Assembly: GCA_022749755.1 (NCBI GenBank)
Contig: CM040446.1
Span: forward strand, 10,998,367 to 11,062,366
Source: Azadirachta indica
Lineage: Eukaryota > Streptophyta > Magnoliopsida > Sapindales > Meliaceae
Direction: 5' to 3'
DNA length: 64,000 bases
This document shows positions 24,807 to 36,299 of the stretch, piece after piece; positions within the stretch are counted from its first letter, which is position 1, and the number at the start of each line of letters is the position of its first letter. The notes under the pieces are model-generated. The model saw nothing but the letters and a program-made list of their open reading frames with translations. It had not been told where the DNA came from and made no database searches. Position numbers and translations under genes: made by a program.

Positions 24807-25684
24807 ATTTTTGGATACCTCCTCTAGTTTTGTGGAAATATGAGATAAATATAAAGATTGTGAAAGCAGGAACTCCCTTACTAGAGAATTTCCACCCAAT
24901 TGATCATGTGTTAACTGTTAGAAGATTGTTAAATGATTAAAATAACTTCATTAACACATATTAATGAATCGTAATTCTATTTCTTTTTACTTATTCACTT
25001 GTTTCTTTTAAACTTTTAACCTATTAACCCAAATGTAACACTTGAAATCCATATATTATTTATTTATTTATTATTATTTTTTTTATTTATTTTTTATAAA
25101 TTTTTATTTTTATCGATGAATGAAAAGTAATAATTGTTTTTGTTTGAAAATAATAAGAAAAAATAATTTTTTATTTTTATTTTTCTTATTATTTTATTTT
25201 TTAAAGATTGAATAATATTATTGTTTTATTATTTTATAATAAAAATAAATAATAATAATAATACGAAAATAAAATAAAAAAATAATTTTTTCTTAATAGT
25301 TTCATACAAAAATAATTATCGCTTCCATTCTTCAATAAAAATAAATCAAAAAGATAAATACAAAACAATAACAATAATATTAATAATAATAGTAAGAATT
25401 ATAATAATAATAATATCAAAAATAAAAAATTCATGAATTCTAAGTGCTACATTTGGATTAAGATGTTGAAAGTTAAAAAGAAAAAAGTGAATAGGTAAAA
25501 GATTGATAGAGTTAGGGTTTGATTAATATGTACTGATGAAGTTATTTTACTTATTTAACATCTTTTAATGGTCAATTAAATACAAATACTATGGTAACAT
25601 TAAATAAAAAAAATTCTTGTGAATTTTCACAAACTTTATCTCTACTTACAATTTTCACAATCCTTATAAGAGGTATGTAAAAAT
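24807..25684. mobile_element. Long inverted-repeat (foldback) element
   Basis: The left arm (24,807 to about 25,055) and right arm (about 25,435-25,684) are reverse complements with moderate divergence. The ends read ATTTTTGGATACCTC and ATTTTTACATACCTC. Inner blocks such as ACTTCATTAACACATATTAA against ACTTCATCAGTACATATTAA and CCAAATGTAACACTT against CCAAATGTAGCACTT also match. The centre (25,055-25,430) is TTA/AAT-rich and self-complementary too. No reading frame is credible and no clear target duplication was found. It lies within unit A and is absent from unit B, so it inserted after, or was lost since, the duplication. Confidence 0.8.
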
Positions 25685-26081
25685 GTGACTTATATTAAGC
25701 TAATTTATATGCCATAGATGTTCAATACGTCAATTACTGTACAAAGGATAGAAATATACATTAATGATATCACAATTATTATAGTACAAATTACGCATGC
25801 CCATCCAAAAGAAATTTTAAATTTTAAATTCTATTTTCAACGTACACCCTTCCAAGTATCTAAATTAACAGTCCTTAATTAATTTTCTTATATTATATAT
25901 CTTAATTTTTTCATTACACCATAAAGTATTAATGTCATCTAGTTAATTTTATTAAGTCTTAAAAATTATATATTCATCACATCTAATTAGTTTTTATTAA
26001 ATTTTAAAATTATGTGAAATTAAAAACTAACAATGTTGGCGGACTAGTTCTTTAGCCCAAGAGACAGTACACCGATAATTT
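25685..26081. other. Unit A sequence between foldback and copia element
   Basis: No gene. The last 20 bp before the copia element (GAGACAGTACACCGATAATT) match unit B at about 36,081-36,101. Confidence 0.6.
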
Positions 26082-26469
26082 TGCTGAATTTTAAACTTGA
26101 TTGTTAAAATAAAAACCCAAAATAAAGTCCAAATTCAAATTCTAGAAGTAAACATGATTCATATGATTTGGTAGGTTGTTAAATGAGATTTAGTGAAATG
26201 TATTATATAAAAATCAATGGTTAGGATTTGATCATTGACTAGGTATACCTACCACATCAATAGTTAAGAATATTTTGAGTTTATTATAACTATTTCCTTA
26301 TATTTGTATTTTTGATCAAGTAAATAGTGAAAAAGTGAGTATATGAGTGAGTAAGTTGTAAACTTGAAGACAAAAGTAAGAGTTAGGAATTGTTTTGAGT
26401 GTTTGTAATAAGTTTTGAAAGAAATAATAAGAGTTATATTATTTTGGTGTATATATAATTCTTTCAATA
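26082..26469 (+). repeat. 5' LTR of the copia element
   Basis: Begins TGCTGAATTTTAAA and ends CTTTCAATA, where the 3' LTR ends CTTTCAACA. The canonical terminal CA is thus mutated on this side. A TATAA-like stretch occurs near 26,285. Confidence 0.88.
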
Positions 26470-26487
26470 AAGTGATATCAAAACTAA
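26470..26487 (+). promoter_or_regulatory. Primer-binding site, degenerate
   Basis: GTGATATCAAAAC follows the 5' LTR directly. It resembles the TGGTATCAGAGC complement of initiator tRNA-Met used by most plant copia elements, with several changes. Confidence 0.6.
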
Positions 26488-26829
26488 GTTCATATTATCA
26501 AACATATTGATGTAATATATGAAATCGAAGCTCTCGACAAGAAAAACTTAATGTCACCAAAATCATCCGAATTAGAGTTTCGATGAGTCATCACAAGCCA
26601 CCAAAAATTTACTATGTAAGAAGAGAAGTGACCTGCTGAACCGAGCTCGTTGAACCGAACAAACCGAACCCAACCAACTAAACTGAGCTAGTCAGGTTGA
26701 ATTGGTTGAAATGAGTAATTTGACCATTGACCAAAATTGAAATTTTGACTAAGATCTTTCTAAAGGTTTTTGGCGTTCCAAATCCAATTGTGCAATTGAA
26801 TTTTGTAATTTCTCACTATATAGAGAAAC

Positions 26830-27760
26830 ATGGCAAATGGAGATATAACACTATTTCAAGTTCTAATTCTCAACAAAAACAATTATGATAATTGGAACAT
26901 CAAAATAAAGGCATTCCTTAGAGCACAAGACGTGTAGGAAGTAGTGGAGAAAGGTTATAATAAGCCTAGAAATAATGTTGCCCTTGTTGCTTTGACTCAA
27001 GCACAGAGAGATGCATCGAAGAACTAGAGAAAGAGAAACAAAAAAGCTCTCTGTATCATTTATCAAGCATTAGATGATGATGCTTTTGAGAAAATAGCAA
27101 ATGCAACCTCTGCCAAGCAAGCATGGGATAAACTTGAAACTTCTTACAAAGACGTTGAATAAATAGAAAAAATATGTCTTTAAACCTTACGAGGAGAATT
27201 TGAAGCTTTACACATGATGAAAGGCGAGTTAATTGTTGATTACTTCTCAAGAGTTGAAGCTATTTCTAATAAATTAAAAAAAATAGTGAAAAGTTGAGTG
27301 AATTGAGAATAATGGAGAAGATACTGCACTTCGTAGATTCGAAATTCTATCACATCATCACAACAATTCAAGAAATTAAAGATTTGGAAGAAATGATAAT
27401 TGACTAACTCCAAGAATTGTTGTAAGCCTATGAAGAAAAGATAAAGAAGAAGCAAGGGATCTTCGAACAACTCCTCAAGATACAATTCAAAGAGAAAGAA
27501 GAAATTCAAGGCTACAAGAGAAACCAACGTGCTTGAGGTAGAGGCCGAGGTAGAAGACAAAATAGAGGTCACGGTTGTGGACAAGATTGGAAGTATAACA
27601 ATTACTACAACAACTGTGAGAAAGAAGAAAGCCCAACATGAGGTCGTGTAAGAAGCAATCCATATACGAGGTATGACAAGTCTAAAATTAGATGTTACAA
27701 TTGTTAAAAGTTTAGCTACTATGCTTCTGAATGTAGAGTAAGTTGAAGAAAAGGCTAACT
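26830..27760 (+). pseudogene. Copia gag relic
   Basis: From an ATG at 26,830 the frame reads like copia Gag: NNYDNWNIKIKAFLRAQDV, then ALDDDAFEKIANATSAKQAW and LHMMKGELIVDYFSRVEAI (the UBN2-type nucleocapsid region). A lysine/arginine-rich part follows, and near 27,690 a broken CCHC knuckle (YNC or CYN then YY.SEC). Many stops and frameshifts occur, for example directly after AQDV and in the zinc-knuckle region. Confidence 0.85.
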
Positions 27761-27762
27761 AT

Positions 27763-28640
27763 ATGGAAGAAAAGAATCAAGGAGATGAAATTATCTTGTT
27801 GACATATAAAGACAATGATGGAGGCCAAAAGAACACATGGTACCTTAACATTAGGGCAAGCAATCACATGTGTAGAAGAAAAAACATGTTCGTGGAGTTA
27901 GATGAATCAATAGATGGCAATGTTTTATTTGGCGATAATTCCAAAGTAGCCGTGAAAGAAAGAGACAACATCTTTATACGATTGAAAAATGATAGGCATT
28001 AATTTATTAAAAATGTCTACTATGTGCCCAATATGAAAAGTAATATTCTGAGGTTAGGTCAACTCTTAAAAAAAGGTTATAATATTCACATGAAAAATTG
28101 TAGTCTTTTTATAATAGACGATGAAGGCAACTTAATCACTAAAGTAAAAATGTCAAAAAAATAGAATGTTTTCTTTGAATATCCAAAACAATGTTGCATA
28201 GTATTTGAAAGCTGGTTATAAAGATATATCGTGGCTATACCAACTTCGATTTGGACATCTCAACTTTGGAGGACTAGAGTTGTTGTCTAAAAAAAAAATT
28301 GTGAGAGGTCTTCCTTACATCAACCACCCGAACCAACTTTGTAAAGGACGTTTACATAGAAATCAATTTAGAAAAACCTTTCCAAAGGAGTCTACTTTCA
28401 GAGCCAAGAAGCCAGTGGAGCTCATTCATGCTGATTCACGCCAGGTTCTCTTAGTAATAATAACTACTTTCTTCTTTTTATTGATGATTTTTCAAGAAAC
28501 CTTTGAGTGTATTTTTTAAAGCAAAAGTTTAAGGTATTTGGAGTATTCAAAAAGTTTAATGTTGTTGTTGAGAAAGAGAGTAGCCATTGAATTAAAACTA
28601 TAAGAAGTGATCGTATTTGAGAATTCAGTTGTGAATTAAA
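27763..28640 (+). pseudogene. Copia protease and integrase N-terminus relic
   Basis: An open stretch at 27,763-28,002 holds the protease region. WYLNIRASNHMC stands where the family has W.LDSGAS.HM, so the catalytic D-S-G is lost (N-I-R). Then comes the GAG-pre-integrase zinc region (LYQLRFGHLNFGGLELLSKK, 28,225-28,300; CKGRLHRNQFRKTFPKES near 28,345). The integrase core begins (PVELIHAD, FFLLMIFQE) and stops near IRSDR at about 28,605. The remaining core with its catalytic D and E is absent. Confidence 0.82.
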
Positions 28641-28659
28641 AAAGAATGGTATTTTGGCT

Positions 28660-30430
28660 CACATGTAGATGATTTCAATTTCCTTCCTCATTTTGAAGAA
28701 AATGAGCAAGCTAAGCAATAAGAAAATTTTCAATAAGAGCTCACAACACTGCCAACTTCACTAATAAGAATTAATTCACCACCATCCTTTCTGAACAAAA
28801 GAAATGAAGAACGTACAAGGAGTCTTCAAGATCTTTACGAAGTGGCTGAAAAGTTATATAATCTTACTCTATTTTATCTTTTTATTGATTGTGAACCAGT
28901 GAGCTTTGAAGAAGCTACATAAGATGAGAAATGAAGAAATGCAATTGATGAAGAAATTAAAGCCATTGAGAAGAATGACACATGGGACCTTACTTCACTT
29001 TCCAAAGGATACAAAGCCATTGAAGTCAAATAGGTGTATAAAACAAAGAGGAATACAAATAAAGAAATTGAATGATATAAGGCGAGGCTAGTTGCAAAAG
29101 GCTACAATCAAAGAGCTGACATCGACTATAATGAAGTGTTTACTCCAGTAGCACGCTTGGAAACCATAAGGCTAATTATTTCTTTGGCAGCTCAAAACAA
29201 GTGGAGGATTCATCAAATAGACGTGAAATCCGCCTTCTTGAATGGAATTCTCAAAGAAGAAGTTTACATTCAACAACTATCAGGTTCCAAGTGAAAGTGA
29301 AAGGGAAAGAAAACAACGTGTTGAAATTGAAAAAGGGTTTCTACGGACTTAAGCAAGCACCAAGAGCTTGGAATAGTCAAACTGACATGTATTTCCAAAA
29401 GAATCGCTTCATTAAATGCCCTTACGAGCATGCACACCACATCAAGATTAAAGATAATGATGTTTTGATAGTATGCTTATACGTGGATGACTTAATTTTT
29501 ACTGAAAGCAATCCATTCTTCTTCGATAATTTCAAGGAAAACATGACCAAGGAATTCGAGATGACATACATTAAACTTATGGTGTATTACCTTGGCATCA
29601 AAGTGAGATAAAAGGAAGATGGAATCTTCATTTCATAAGAAGACTATACAAAAGAGATCCTTGAGAAGTTCAAGATGGAAGATTGTAAGCCTATTGGTAC
29701 ACTAATGGAGTATAAAGTTAAACTTTCGAAGCATAAAAAAGAAGAAAGCATAAATCCAACTCTTTTCGAGAGTTTAGTTGGATGTTTATGATATTTGACA
29801 TGTACAAAGCCCGATATTCTCTATGCAACTGGACTTATAAGCCGCTATATGGAAACTCCAACAACCATGCATTTCAAGGCTGTAAAAAGGATTCTTCGTT
29901 ACCTAAATGGTACAAACAATTTTGCCTTGTTCTATTCAGCTTCAAATGATTATAAGCTTGTTGGATACAGAGATAGTGATTGGGCTGAAGATATTGATGA
30001 TTGAAAAAGCACAATGGTTTTATATTCTTCATGAGAGACACTACCTTCACCTGAATGTTGAAGAAGCAATTAATTGTTTCACTCTCCACATGTGAAGCTG
30101 AGTACGTAGCTGCTACATCATGTGTTTGCCATGCAATTTGGCTTAAAAACCTATTAAAGGAGCTAAGATGGTTATAAGAAGAGCCAACAAAGATTTATGT
30201 TCATAACAAATCAGCTATGACATTGGTAAAGAATCTAGTATTTCATGATTGAAGCAAGCACATCAACACGCATTACCACTATATAAGAGAGTGCATCATA
30301 AGAAAGAATGTACAAATAGAGCACGTGAAGTCCGAAGAACAAATTGTTGATATTTTTACTAAGCCATTGAGGAGTAAAGACTTCATAAGATTAAGGATGT
30401 TACTTGGAGTCACAATATCAAGTTTAAAGG
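28660..30430 (+). pseudogene. Copia reverse transcriptase and RNase H relic
   Basis: After the linker (RTRSLQDLYEVAEKLYNLTLF at about 28,813-28,875) the reverse transcriptase follows: DTWDL, ARLVAKGYNQ, VFTPVARLETIRLIISLAA, QIDVKSAFLNG (first catalytic Asp), GFYGLKQAPRAWN, and the active-site VCLYVDDLIF at about 29,472-29,500. RNase H follows with [51 protein letters not shown] and the C-terminal VDIFTKPL. At least eight in-frame stops or shifts are present, so it is not functional. Confidence 0.9.
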
Positions 30431-30435
30431 TTGGG

Positions 30436-30830
30436 TGTTGGATTTTAAATTTGATTTTCAAATGGAAGTCCAAAATTGAAGCCCAAAATGAAGCTCAAAT
30501 CCGAATTCTAGAAGTAAAAATAATTCATGTAATTTGGTACATTGTTAGGTGAGTTTTAGTGGAATGTGATAGGTGAAAATCAATGATTAGGATTTGATTA
30601 TTGATTAGGTATACCTATTATATCAATGGTTAAGAATGTTTTGAATTTACTATAAATATCTCTTTATATTTGTATTTTTCATCAAGCAAAAAGTGAAGAA
30701 GTGAGTATATGAGTGAGTGAATTGTAAACTTCAAGAAAGAAACAAGAGTTAAAGTTGTTTTGAGTATTTGTTATAAGTCTTGAAAGAAATAATAAGAGTT
30801 ATATTGTTTTAGTTCATAATTCTTTCAACA
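30436..30830 (+). repeat. 3' LTR of the copia element
   Basis: Begins TGTTGGATTTTAAA after a purine-rich AAAGGTTGGG and ends CTTTCAACA. The 5-bp AATTT duplication follows. Confidence 0.9.
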
Positions 30831-30835
30831 AATTT

Positions 30836-31388
30836 CTCCTGATGCCTAAACGAAAAATGTTGGTGTGTATTCCAAATTTGGAATGAGATTATCCATAAAA
30901 TTTTGGGCTAATGCCAGTAGCTTTTCTTTAAATAAATATTAAGTAGATTCCCAAACTCAAAATATTTATTAATGAGATCCCTTCTCTTAGATTTTTTTTT
31001 TCCTCCGTTAGAGTTAAAAAGTATATAACAGTCATTATAACTTAAAATTAAAAATATTTTTGTTTTTATAGTTAAGAAAAAAAAGTCAATTTCACTTAAA
31101 AATAAATATTGAATAAAAATAATTATGGAACAAAAATCCAAAAAACACAAAATGTCTCTCATCTAATTTCTCCTTGCCACCACTTCTTCTTATTCTTCTT
31201 CTTCCTTCTTTCCTTCCTTCTTTATGGATTTTGCTCAAAAACCTTCTTCTTCTTTTTTCCAAATTCCTCTTTATTTTTCTTTCTATTTCCAAATTTTGTT
31301 CTTCTTCTTAACGTTGAGTTTGTAAGCACACAAAAATTGGGATACAACAAGAAAATAAGTTTTAATTATTCTTTAATAATATTTTAAG
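30836..31388. other. Unit A sequence after the copia element
   Basis: The first ~75 bp align with unit B (GATGCCTAAA..., about 36,108 on). The remainder is AT-rich with a pyrimidine-rich block (CTTCTT repeats, 31,170-31,310). No gene is credible; the open frames on both strands come from the low-complexity CTT/AAG tract. Confidence 0.5.
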
Positions 31389-32152
31389 CAAATGACATCT
31401 GAACTCTTATTTATTATTTGAATGACGCATACATTTCAACTTTCAAAATAATTATCAAATATATCCCTTTTATCAACTTTTTCTGTTACTATTAATTTTT
31501 TATCATTACTTGGTTCAATAAAAAAAATACCCCTATAACCCTTATTAACTACTATAATGATATAAATACGTTTTTTACAATTTTTAGTTGATTTTTTTAG
31601 TTAAATAAATTAGTTTTATGAAGACAATTTTATTTCAATTAAAAAAGAGCAAAAAATTAATTTATGTTCAATTCCTTTTTTTTTATTTTTCATTTTAAAG
31701 TTTCCACCTTTTTTTTATATTTTTAGTTTCCACCCTAATTCATAATTAAAACAACACTCATATATTAGTTAAACAAAAGAAATAATTAAAGATAATGATA
31801 TTTTTATATCTAAGGTGAAATTTTTCAACATATATTTAATTTAATTTCAATAAATAACATTATTTGTTTTAAAAAAATAAAAAATAAAAAAACGAAGGTA
31901 GAAACTCTAAAATAACAAATAAATGAAGAATTGAAAATAAATTAAACTTTTACTTTTTTAATTGAAATAAAATTCTCCTTATATAACTAATTTATTTTAA
32001 CTTAAAATGTCAACTAAAAATTGTAAAAAAAGATATTTATGTTTTATATTGGTTAATAAAGATTATATAAAAAGGATGTATTTAATAATTACTTTCGATG
32101 TAAGAATTTGGTATCATTTATGCGATAAAGTAGAGGTTCAAATGTCATTTAC
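31389..32152. mobile_element. Foldback element in unit A
   Basis: The ends are inverted: AAATGACATCTGAAC at the left against AAATGACATTTGAAC (reverse complement of the right end near 32,135-32,150). The inverted match continues through AATAATTATCAAATATATCC, TACAATTTTTAGTTGA and TTTATTTCAATTAAAAAAG blocks towards the centre, so almost the whole 0.76 kb can fold on itself. No coding capacity. It is absent from unit B. Confidence 0.78.
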
Positions 32153-32768
32153 CTTATGTTAAAGGGTAAATAAGGTTTTTTTTCTTTTTTTAATAAAATA
32201 ATTAGGGTTTGTCTGGCGGAGAAATATGATGATTTTGTTTGGCCGCGAAGGGTTTGGTTGATTGGGAAATGTGTTTTAGTGAATTTCACGGACAAATATT
32301 GTAGAGATCTAAAATTGTTTGAAGTTGGCATATAGATCCTAGAATAACTGTGTTCTGATCCCTAAAATTTGAGAATATGACAAATTGCTCCACATGAATA
32401 GAAATCAAAGGGCTGGTATGGTTTCGGCAAATCCGGAGAAGTAAAGATGATTAGGGCATTAATATTCATTTTATTTTTGTGTATTGTGTTTATATAATTT
32501 TTTACATTTTATAATCTATTTTTTAAAAAATAATTGAAAACTAGATATAATATGTAAATTTATTCATTAATATGAAATAGTAGAATATTTATGTAATTAA
32601 TCAATCGAAAACTAACAGTGATGAAAAAATTTACTTGAAGGAATATCACTTTTAAATATTTTGAATTTGAGATTCTACTTGATATTTATTTTTCAAAAAA
32701 GCCGGCTTAACTAACATTAGCCTTAAATACTATATCTAATAAATGAAAAACTCTAATTTGGTCCTAGA

Positions 32769-32840
32769 GGAGCATCTCAAGAATCAAACTCGAGATCTCT
32801 TGCACTTAAAGCTATAATCATACCACTAGACCAAACACCC
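32769..32840 (-). pseudogene. Decayed tRNA-Pro in unit A
   Basis: The reverse complement aligns over 72 nt with the tRNA-Pro at 36,228-36,299: it keeps TTTGGTCTAGTGGTATGATT (D arm) and GAGTTTGATTC (T arm). The acceptor stem is mismatched (GGGTGTT against GATGCTC) and the anticodon loop reads TTTAAGT instead of TTTGGGT, with a broken anticodon stem. It is a tRNA pseudogene produced by the segmental duplication. Confidence 0.8.
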
Positions 32841-32999
32841 ACATTGAATTCTAAAATAGCTAACTTTTTTATTTCAAAATATTAACAAATCTACATCTAA
32901 ATTATTTGAAAATGATTAATGTATCAAAATAAATTATTTTCTTTTATTTCAAAATATTAATGTATTTATTAACAGATCGAAAGAAAATTTTTGATATGA

Positions 33000-34496
33000 A
33001 GAAAACCTCAATCAGTGATAGTGTGAGGAAAGAAATCAGGTCAAACTCGAATGCTTTACTATGATGCTGTGATGTAAGGATCTTCAATCAATGACAATGT
33101 GAGGAATGGGTTTAGGTCCCAAGTGAGCAGGGGTATAAAGCAATGGGAAAGAAGCTAGATGGTGGATAGCAAGAGACTGTGAAAATGAACTAAGGTCAAT
33201 TTAGGGTTTCTCTTTTTTTTTTGTGGTTTTAATTAAAGTTTTTTTTTAATTTTTTGCATTTAAGAAATTAATTGTAGTTTAAAAATATAAAAAAATTACT
33301 GTTAATAAACTTTATCAAAAAAGTTGGTAAGTTGAAATAATTTATAATTCTCATCTTCGCCCCGACTCTTAAATTTTCTTAAAAACTTCCCACATTCCTA
33401 GCCCAAATGGGTCAGGAGTCCCATTTATGAAAAAATTTATCATTCCTAAATAATAAAACTAAATTGTTATAATTAAAAAATTATATATTATTTTATTATT
33501 TTACTAACGTTTAAGAATAAAAATGATAATAATTTAAATAATCAATTGAGTGAGATTTGAGACGAGGGAATATTTATTTATTTTTAAAAATTAAGAGGGT
33601 ATCTCCCAAACTTTGAGAGTTAATTATCATTTCCCCAAACTTCCGAGGACATATAACAATTTCCTAAATTATGTTTTAGAGTATAAATAGACTTATTATT
33701 GAAATTTTTTCTTGAAACAAGATAAAATTAAGGTACGAAAAGACCCTTGAGTTCTCTTTAAAAAATTAATATAATTATAATTCCATTTTTGTTTTGGTGA
33801 AACAACGTATTTAGAGGATTGGACCGTTGAACAGAGTTTGTTTATTGTTACAGCCGGTTCAACCTCACATACACTTCTACCAGAAACCACTTCTAAGATG
33901 CTTCGCCAAATGAAAGACAAAAGTTATATAAATTATCAAGTTATTGTTAAGAGTATATAATGAATAAATCACTCATGCAACAGTGATATGGCTTAAGGAT
34001 TCTTGATTCGTTGTGTTTAATCATCAAAAATAAATCATTACCAATATTCGCTGTCTGACAGTGAATATCTATGCATATACGTGATGCGATTGAAGTGAAA
34101 TCCACTCACGCATTAGTTAGATACTGTATAATTAATAGCGAGGGTCAAAAACTAGCCTCCACCTATCCAAAAGCTGGGTGGCAACGCATCAAGTTATTAA
34201 ATAATCTACAACATTTATGTTGATATGGCAAACCATTGCAACCCTTATCTGCGTACATTCACGTCATGCGTATAAATACTCATAACAAAAAAGTATGATA
34301 AGACTATATTCCCACAGGACTTTAAAACAAAAACAACATATTATTACGTATAAATATAAATACAAACCGTAGTTATTATACAAACTGAGAATGCATGTAA
34401 AATATTTTTACCACTTATATATTCTTCTTAAACTGATTTAAACCTCAAACTTAATTATACCATTTAATTAATTAGAAATCTTAATATCTTCTCTAA
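33000..34496. other. 3' flank of oxidase copy B
   Basis: No gene. It aligns with 21,500-22,912, with a few local differences such as an additional segment at about 34,005-34,110 that has no counterpart in unit A. Confidence 0.65.
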
Positions 34497-35866
34497 TTAA
34501 TTCATTTTCTTCGGAAGCCAGTCAGAGAATGCATTGAGGGTATGAGTATCGGCTCGATAATGTTTCTGAGTAAATTCCAGCAAATTGCGCCATGTGAAAT
34601 CTGGATACAATCTTGGGTTTTCAGCATCAATCAAACCAGTTGGAGGTGTCACAACCTTGTCCATCTCTGGACAGAGAAAGAAAGCAAGTGATTTCCTCGC
34701 CTTTGTACTATTTACCACCGCTCTGTGCAAGCAACTCTTGTATATCCCATTTGTTAGAGCCTATATACACACCACATCATCAATTAATCAAAAGCTGATG
34801 CTCAAGCTCAAGCATTGTTAAATTATAACTATATATATATATATATGTGTGCGTTACGTACCATTAATGTGTCGCCAATGTTTACAACGAAGGCTTCTGG
34901 GTTGGAACGAACGAACTGCCATTGTTCATCCACATACACTTGAAGGCCCCCCACTTGATCTTGATGAAGGATTGTTAAGGATGTTGGATCGCAGTGAGGT
35001 CCAGTTCCAAGAGCCAAGTCGGGTTTTTGGCACGGCGGATAGTAGTTCAATCTCATTATCGAATCATTATCTTTAAAGAATTCTCTGAAATATTCTCGGC
35101 CGACTCCTAAACTTGCTCCCAAGAGTTCCATGATCTCAAGGGACAGATTGCTCATGGCCTCACAGTACTCTTGATACAGTGCCCTACGTACCCATTCGAC
35201 TTGATTAATTAAGCTGGTTATTAATCATGCTAGCTAGATATAATAATTAACTGTGCTACCTATATATATATATATATATATGTTAACTACTTACCCGAAT
35301 TCTCTGAAATCTTCACCCATTTTGTTCACGACGTAATGTTCCACGGTATCGGAGGACTGTGCGTCAGTACAATATCGAAAGGAAAATGTTTCCTTCCACG
35401 GAAGCTTAGAAGAAAACCTACCAGTGAAGCTACTTGCATATCCACAATGATCTGCTAATTTTCGCTGAGCCTTTTGTTTCTCAGAAAGTGGCAAACCGAA
35501 GAAAAAATCCATGTACTCGTGAGCCTTGGTTATAAGATTTTGATCAATACCATGATTTACAACAAGAAAGAACCCGTGTTTCCTGCAAGCCTCATTGACA
35601 AGCTGCGTTGTTTTTGCAATAGCAAGGGGATCTGCGGAGAGGAAACTCCGCAAGTCAATAGGAGGAATCACAAGTTCTGGGGGATCAACGCTTGGTTTTT
35701 CATGGTCAGGCCATATGAACTCTGATGGTATGCTGGATTCAAACTGAAGATGTGATGCGTCAAAAACTAAAGCCTGCCCATTTTCGTTGTTCCTTCTTGT
35801 TGACATTGCCATATTGCCTGGATTATTAATTGCAAGGAAGAGATGTGGGTAATGACAGTAAACCAC
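34497..35866 (-). CDS. Gibberellin 20-oxidase (copy B, intact)
   Basis: Exon 1 35,866-35,295, exon 2 35,183-34,862, exon 3 34,760-34,497. GT-AG introns join 1,158 nt into 385 residues, normal for this family. The enzyme oxidises gibberellin precursors (GA12/GA53 to GA9/GA20) in the cytosol using Fe(II) and 2-oxoglutarate, a rate-setting step of gibberellin synthesis. Visible marks: DIOX_N domain ([27 protein letters not shown]), the GA20ox signature LPWKET (about residue 165), [15 protein letters not shown] (Fe ligands His, Asp), CLHRAVVNS (third ligand His) and the 2-oxoglutarate Arg-x-Ser in KARKSLAFF. The start at MVYCHYPHL is the first in-frame ATG; a second at MAMSTRR, 18 codons on, is possible. 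All key residues are present, so it is probably the working copy of the tandem pair. Confidence 0.93.
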
Positions 35867-36227
35867 GGAGGAAGAGAGTTATAAAGGCCAGGCCGTTCGC
35901 TGGAGAAGTCGCTGAACGGATATATCGGAGTCTTGTTTCACTGTTGTTGGTTTCGTTTAGGATTAATTGTAACGTTGACAGACCAGATTAGATCAGCGAC
36001 TAAAACTGAAAACATACAAATAAAAATTAATGGAATGTATAAGAGTAGGCGGTGTAACAATTTGTTATTTCTTTTTTGCGAGAGACAGTACACCGATAAT
36101 TCATCCCGATGCCTAAAAGAAAAGTATTGGCGCGTAGATATCTGAAACTAACCCAAATTTGGCATCTAATTATTCATAAAAACTATTCTTAAATAACGAG
36201 CTAACCGATTTTGGTTTGGTCTAACAA
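35867..36227. promoter_or_regulatory. Upstream region of oxidase copy B
   Basis: 361 bp lie between the oxidase start and the divergent-side tRNA. The first ~210 bp are conserved with copy A (24,275-24,480). No specific element could be assigned with confidence. Confidence 0.4.
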
Positions 36228-36299
36228 GGGGCGTTCCGAGAATCCAACTCGGTACCTCTCGCACCCAAAGCGAGAATCATACCGCTAGACCAAACGCCC
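36228..36299 (-). tRNA. tRNA-Pro (anticodon TGG)
   Basis: The reverse complement folds as a standard 72-nt tRNA: 7-bp acceptor stem GGGCGTT/AACGCCC with discriminator C, D arm TGGTCTAGCGGTATGA, anticodon stem CTCGC/GCGAG with loop TTTGGGT, T stem CCGAG/CTCGG. No CCA is encoded, as expected for a nuclear gene. One departure: the T loop reads TTGGATT where TTCGATT is usual, which changes a base important for the T-loop fold and the internal promoter B box. It is therefore either a slightly weakened gene or an early pseudogene. Confidence 0.85.

Larger units (their letters stand above)
26082..30830 (+). mobile_element. Ty1/copia LTR retrotransposon, full-length ends, inactive
   Basis: It is bounded by LTRs (26,082-26,469 and 30,436-30,830) that begin TG and are flanked by the 5-bp duplication AATTT (26,077-26,081 and 30,831-30,835). 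The internal region has the copia order gag, protease, integrase, reverse transcriptase, RNase H. The integrase catalytic core is missing and many stops are present. The LTRs differ at many positions and in length (388 and 395 bp), implying an old insertion. The element interrupts duplication unit A: joining the flanks across it restores a sequence alignable with unit B at 36,081-36,125. Confidence 0.93.
21470..32960. repeat. Segmental duplication unit A (expanded)
   Basis: This is homologous to unit B at 32,970-36,390. Shared order: a 3' flank starting at GATCGAAAG (21,471 and about 32,975), the gibberellin 20-oxidase, its 5' flank with GAGACAGTACACCGATAATT, GATGCCTAAA, then a tRNA-Pro and its flank ending near TATCAAAATA. 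Unit A is about 8 kb longer because a foldback (24,807-25,684), a copia element (26,082-30,830) and a further foldback (31,389-32,152) lie inside it. The copies sit directly head to tail. Confidence 0.85.

Noticed and set aside
31092..31387. Overlapping open frames on both strands
   Set aside because: Both come from a CTT/AAG-rich tract; a Phe-rich product on one strand and a Lys/Arg/Glu-rich product on the other.
22913..35866. Idea that the two GA20-oxidases are alleles joined by misassembly
   Set aside because: The units differ by transposon insertions, a decayed tRNA and independent lesions, and they have a tandem junction; this fits true duplication better, although assembly should still be confirmed.
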